Both the position numbers and the translations under genes were made by a program. The notes beneath the pieces are model-generated. The model was not told the DNA's origin. It saw nothing but the letters and a program-made list of their open reading frames with translations, and searched no databases. Shown here piece by piece: positions 62,115 to 64,000 of a stretch of 64,000 nucleotides of DNA (positions are counted from its first letter, which is position 1; each line of letters begins with the position of its first letter). The DNA comes from Paracoccaceae bacterium (GTDB lineage: Bacteria > Pseudomonadota > Alphaproteobacteria > Rhodobacterales > Rhodobacteraceae), in assembly GCA_018607905.1 (NCBI GenBank), contig JABBAP010000042.1, positions 68,480 to 132,479 of the forward strand, in the 5' to 3' direction.

Positions 62115-63503
62115 ATGGCAGACTACGACGTAATCATCATCGGAGGCGGCCCCGGCGGCTATGTCTGCGCAATTCGTTGCGCCCAGCTCGGTTTGAAAAC
62201 CGCAGTAGTCGAGGGTCGCGAAACGCTCGGCGGCACGTGCCTGAACGTCGGTTGCATCCCGTCCAAAGCATTGCTGCATGCCTCTCACATGCTGCACGAA
62301 GCACAGCACAATTTCGCGGCAATGGGCCTCAAGGGCAAAACCCAATCCGTCGATTGGAAGCAGATGCTGACCTACAAGCAAGAAACCATCGACCAAAACA
62401 CCGCGGGCGTCTCGTTCCTGTTAAAGAAAAACAAAGTCGATCACATCAAAGGCTGGGGCAAAATCACAGCCAAAGGTGAAGTCACCGTAGGCAGCGACAA
62501 GCACACCGCCAAGAACATTGTAATCGCAACAGGCTCCGAACCCTCCGCCCTTAAAGGCGTTGAAGTGGACGAAAAAGTCGTCGTGACATCGACTGGCGCG
62601 TTGGAATTGAACAAAGTCCCCAAAACGCTCGCCGTTATCGGTGCAGGCGTCATCGGCCTGGAATTAGGCTCGGTTTACGCCCGTCTTGGTTCAGACGTTA
62701 CAGTCATTGAATTCCTCGATCACATCACGCCTGGAATGGATTCAGAAACCGCCAAAGTGCTGCAACGAACCCTTAAAAAACAGGGCTTGAAGTTTATCCT
62801 CAACGCTGCGGTTCAATCCGTTGAAGCCTCTAAAACCAAAGCGAAACTCACTTATGAGGACCGCAAGAAAAACGAGATCCATACAATGGACGCAGATGTT
62901 GTACTGGTCGCCACAGGTCGTCGTCCGTTCACAGATAACCTCGGTTTCACCGATTTGGGCGGTGAAATGACAGAACGCGGCCAAGTGAAAACCGATGCCC
63001 ATTGGAAAACCAATATCGATGGCATCTACGCCATCGGTGACGTGATCGAAGGCCCGATGTTGGCCCATAAAGCCGAAGACGAAGGCATGGGCGTCGCAGA
63101 GGTACTGGCAGGCAATCATGGCCACGTGAACTACGGCGTTATCCCCGGCGTGATCTACACCACCCCCGAAGTCGCATCAGTGGGCAAAACCGAAGAACAG
63201 CTCAAAGAAGAAGGCGTTGATTATAAAATCGGTAAATTCTCGTTCAAGGGCAATGGCCGCGCCAAAGCAGTGCATCAAGGCGATGGTTTTGTAAAAATCC
63301 TTGCGGATAAAACAACGGACCGCATTCTTGGGTGCCATTTGATCGGTCCATCTGCAGGCGATTTGATCCACGAAATCTGTGTCGCAATGGAATTTGGCGC
63401 CTCTGCTCAAGACGTCGCCATGACTTGCCACGCACATCCTACCTTCTCTGAAGCCATGCGCGAAGCTGCACTCGCCTGCGGCGGTGGCGCGATACACGCA
63501 TGA
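62115..63503 (+). CDS. lpdA: dihydrolipoyl dehydrogenase
   Basis: [37 protein letters not shown]. Confidence 0.98.
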   Translation: MADYDVIIIGGGPGGYVCAIRCAQLGLKTAVVEGRETLGGTCLNVGCIPSKALLHASHMLHEAQHNFAAMGLKGKTQSVDWKQMLTYKQETIDQNTAGVSFLLKKNKVDHIKGWGKITAKGEVTVGSDKHTAKNIVIATGSEPSALKGVEVDEKVVVTSTGALELNKVPKTLAVIGAGVIGLELGSVYARLGSDVTVIEFLDHITPGMDSETAKVLQRTLKKQGLKFILNAAVQSVEASKTKAKLTYEDRKKNEIHTMDADVVLVATGRRPFTDNLGFTDLGGEMTERGQVKTDAHWKTNIDGIYAIGDVIEGPMLAHKAEDEGMGVAEVLAGNHGHVNYGVIPGVIYTTPEVASVGKTEEQLKEEGVDYKIGKFSFKGNGRAKAVHQGDGFVKILADKTTDRILGCHLIGPSAGDLIHEICVAMEFGASAQDVAMTCHAHPTFSEAMREAALACGGGAIHA

Positions 63504-64000
63504 TCCAAAACTCCCGCCGCGCCACCGCAATTGTGCGGCGCGGTGTCGCCACCTTGGCTTGCGTCGCCCTCATTGCAGGATGGGCCATGTTGTCGCCCCC
63601 TACCTCCCTTGAAAAAGGCACGTTTGGCCCATTTGAACGCGCGCTCAACACAACCCAATACGGCTATCAAATTTTACCCGACCCAACCGAACTTGCCCCC
63701 ACGCAATACGTTGAACGATTCGAGGTCCGCAGTGGCGATTGTGGCACCAATGGCGCGTGGAGCGATTGCAGCAACGACCGCGAACGCTCTGAACTGTCCC
63801 AAACGATAAAGGAATTAGGCGAAGGCGACACAGCTTGGTACGGCTGGTCGGTCTATTTCCCTCCAGATTTTCCGGATATTTCACCCACAAAAACCACAAT
63901 CGCGCAATTTCATCAAAGAAACGAAGATGGACGCATAGCCAAACCCGTTTGGATGTTTCAACACAGTAACGGCGCTCTGTACCTCGACGATCAAACCACG
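63500..64000 (+). CDS. heparin-lyase-I-like polysaccharide lyase, truncated by window end
   Basis: Manual translation: [31 protein letters not shown]...[80 protein letters not shown]; no stop before 64000 so absent from ORF track. Confidence 0.7.
   Translation, partial: MIQNSRRATAIVRRGVATLACVALIAGWAMLSPPTSLEKGTFGPFERALNTTQYGYQILPDPTELAPTQYVERFEVRSGDCGTNGAWSDCSNDRERSELSQTIKELGEGDTAWYGWSVYFPPDFPDISPTKTTIAQFHQRNEDGRIAKPVWMFQHSNGALYLDDQTT

Noticed and set aside
1-64000. CRISPR arrays, transposons, prophage, restriction or toxin-antitoxin defence islands
   Set aside because: No regularly spaced repeats, transposase/integrase, phage structural or cas-like proteins were seen in the ORFs.

Overview
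This window is about 64 kb of alphaproteobacterial chromosome. Gene content and neighbourhoods look like Rhodobacteraceae/Roseobacter. It is densely coding and mostly core housekeeping genes: dnaB, alr, mlaEF, pqiA-like, radA, cvpA, purF, der, bamB-like, an RND efflux pair, an Atm1-like ABC exporter, sodB, yajC-secD-secF, serS, an nlpD-like gene-pcm-surE, a 5'-nucleotidase, and a sucC..sucD..sucA-odhB..lpdA TCA block. I saw no rRNA, convincing tRNA, CRISPR array, prophage or transposase. The most interesting accessory material is: (1) a tightly coupled operon directly after dnaB, made of a FosA-like VOC enzyme, a 2OG-Fe(II) oxygenase, an isochorismatase-like hydrolase, a DDAH/amidinotransferase-fold protein and an agmatine-deiminase-like protein split by one in-frame TAA, possibly a guanidino-compound pathway; (2) a candidate minus-strand sRNA and a DnaA box upstream of dnaB; (3) two large membrane-anchored pentapeptide-repeat proteins, one inserted between cvpA and purF with its ATG abutting a terminator; (4) two perfect TGTGATCACA palindromes 21 bp apart upstream of sucC; (5) an 18-bp inverted repeat upstream of the RND pump and 11-bp tandem repeats upstream of an M24 peptidase gene; (6) a dispersed intergenic motif (about TTCTTCTGGCCNAAAATATCC); (7) unrelated cargo genes inserted in the suc operon. 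All calls come from reading the sequence and supplied ORFs; no database searches were run.
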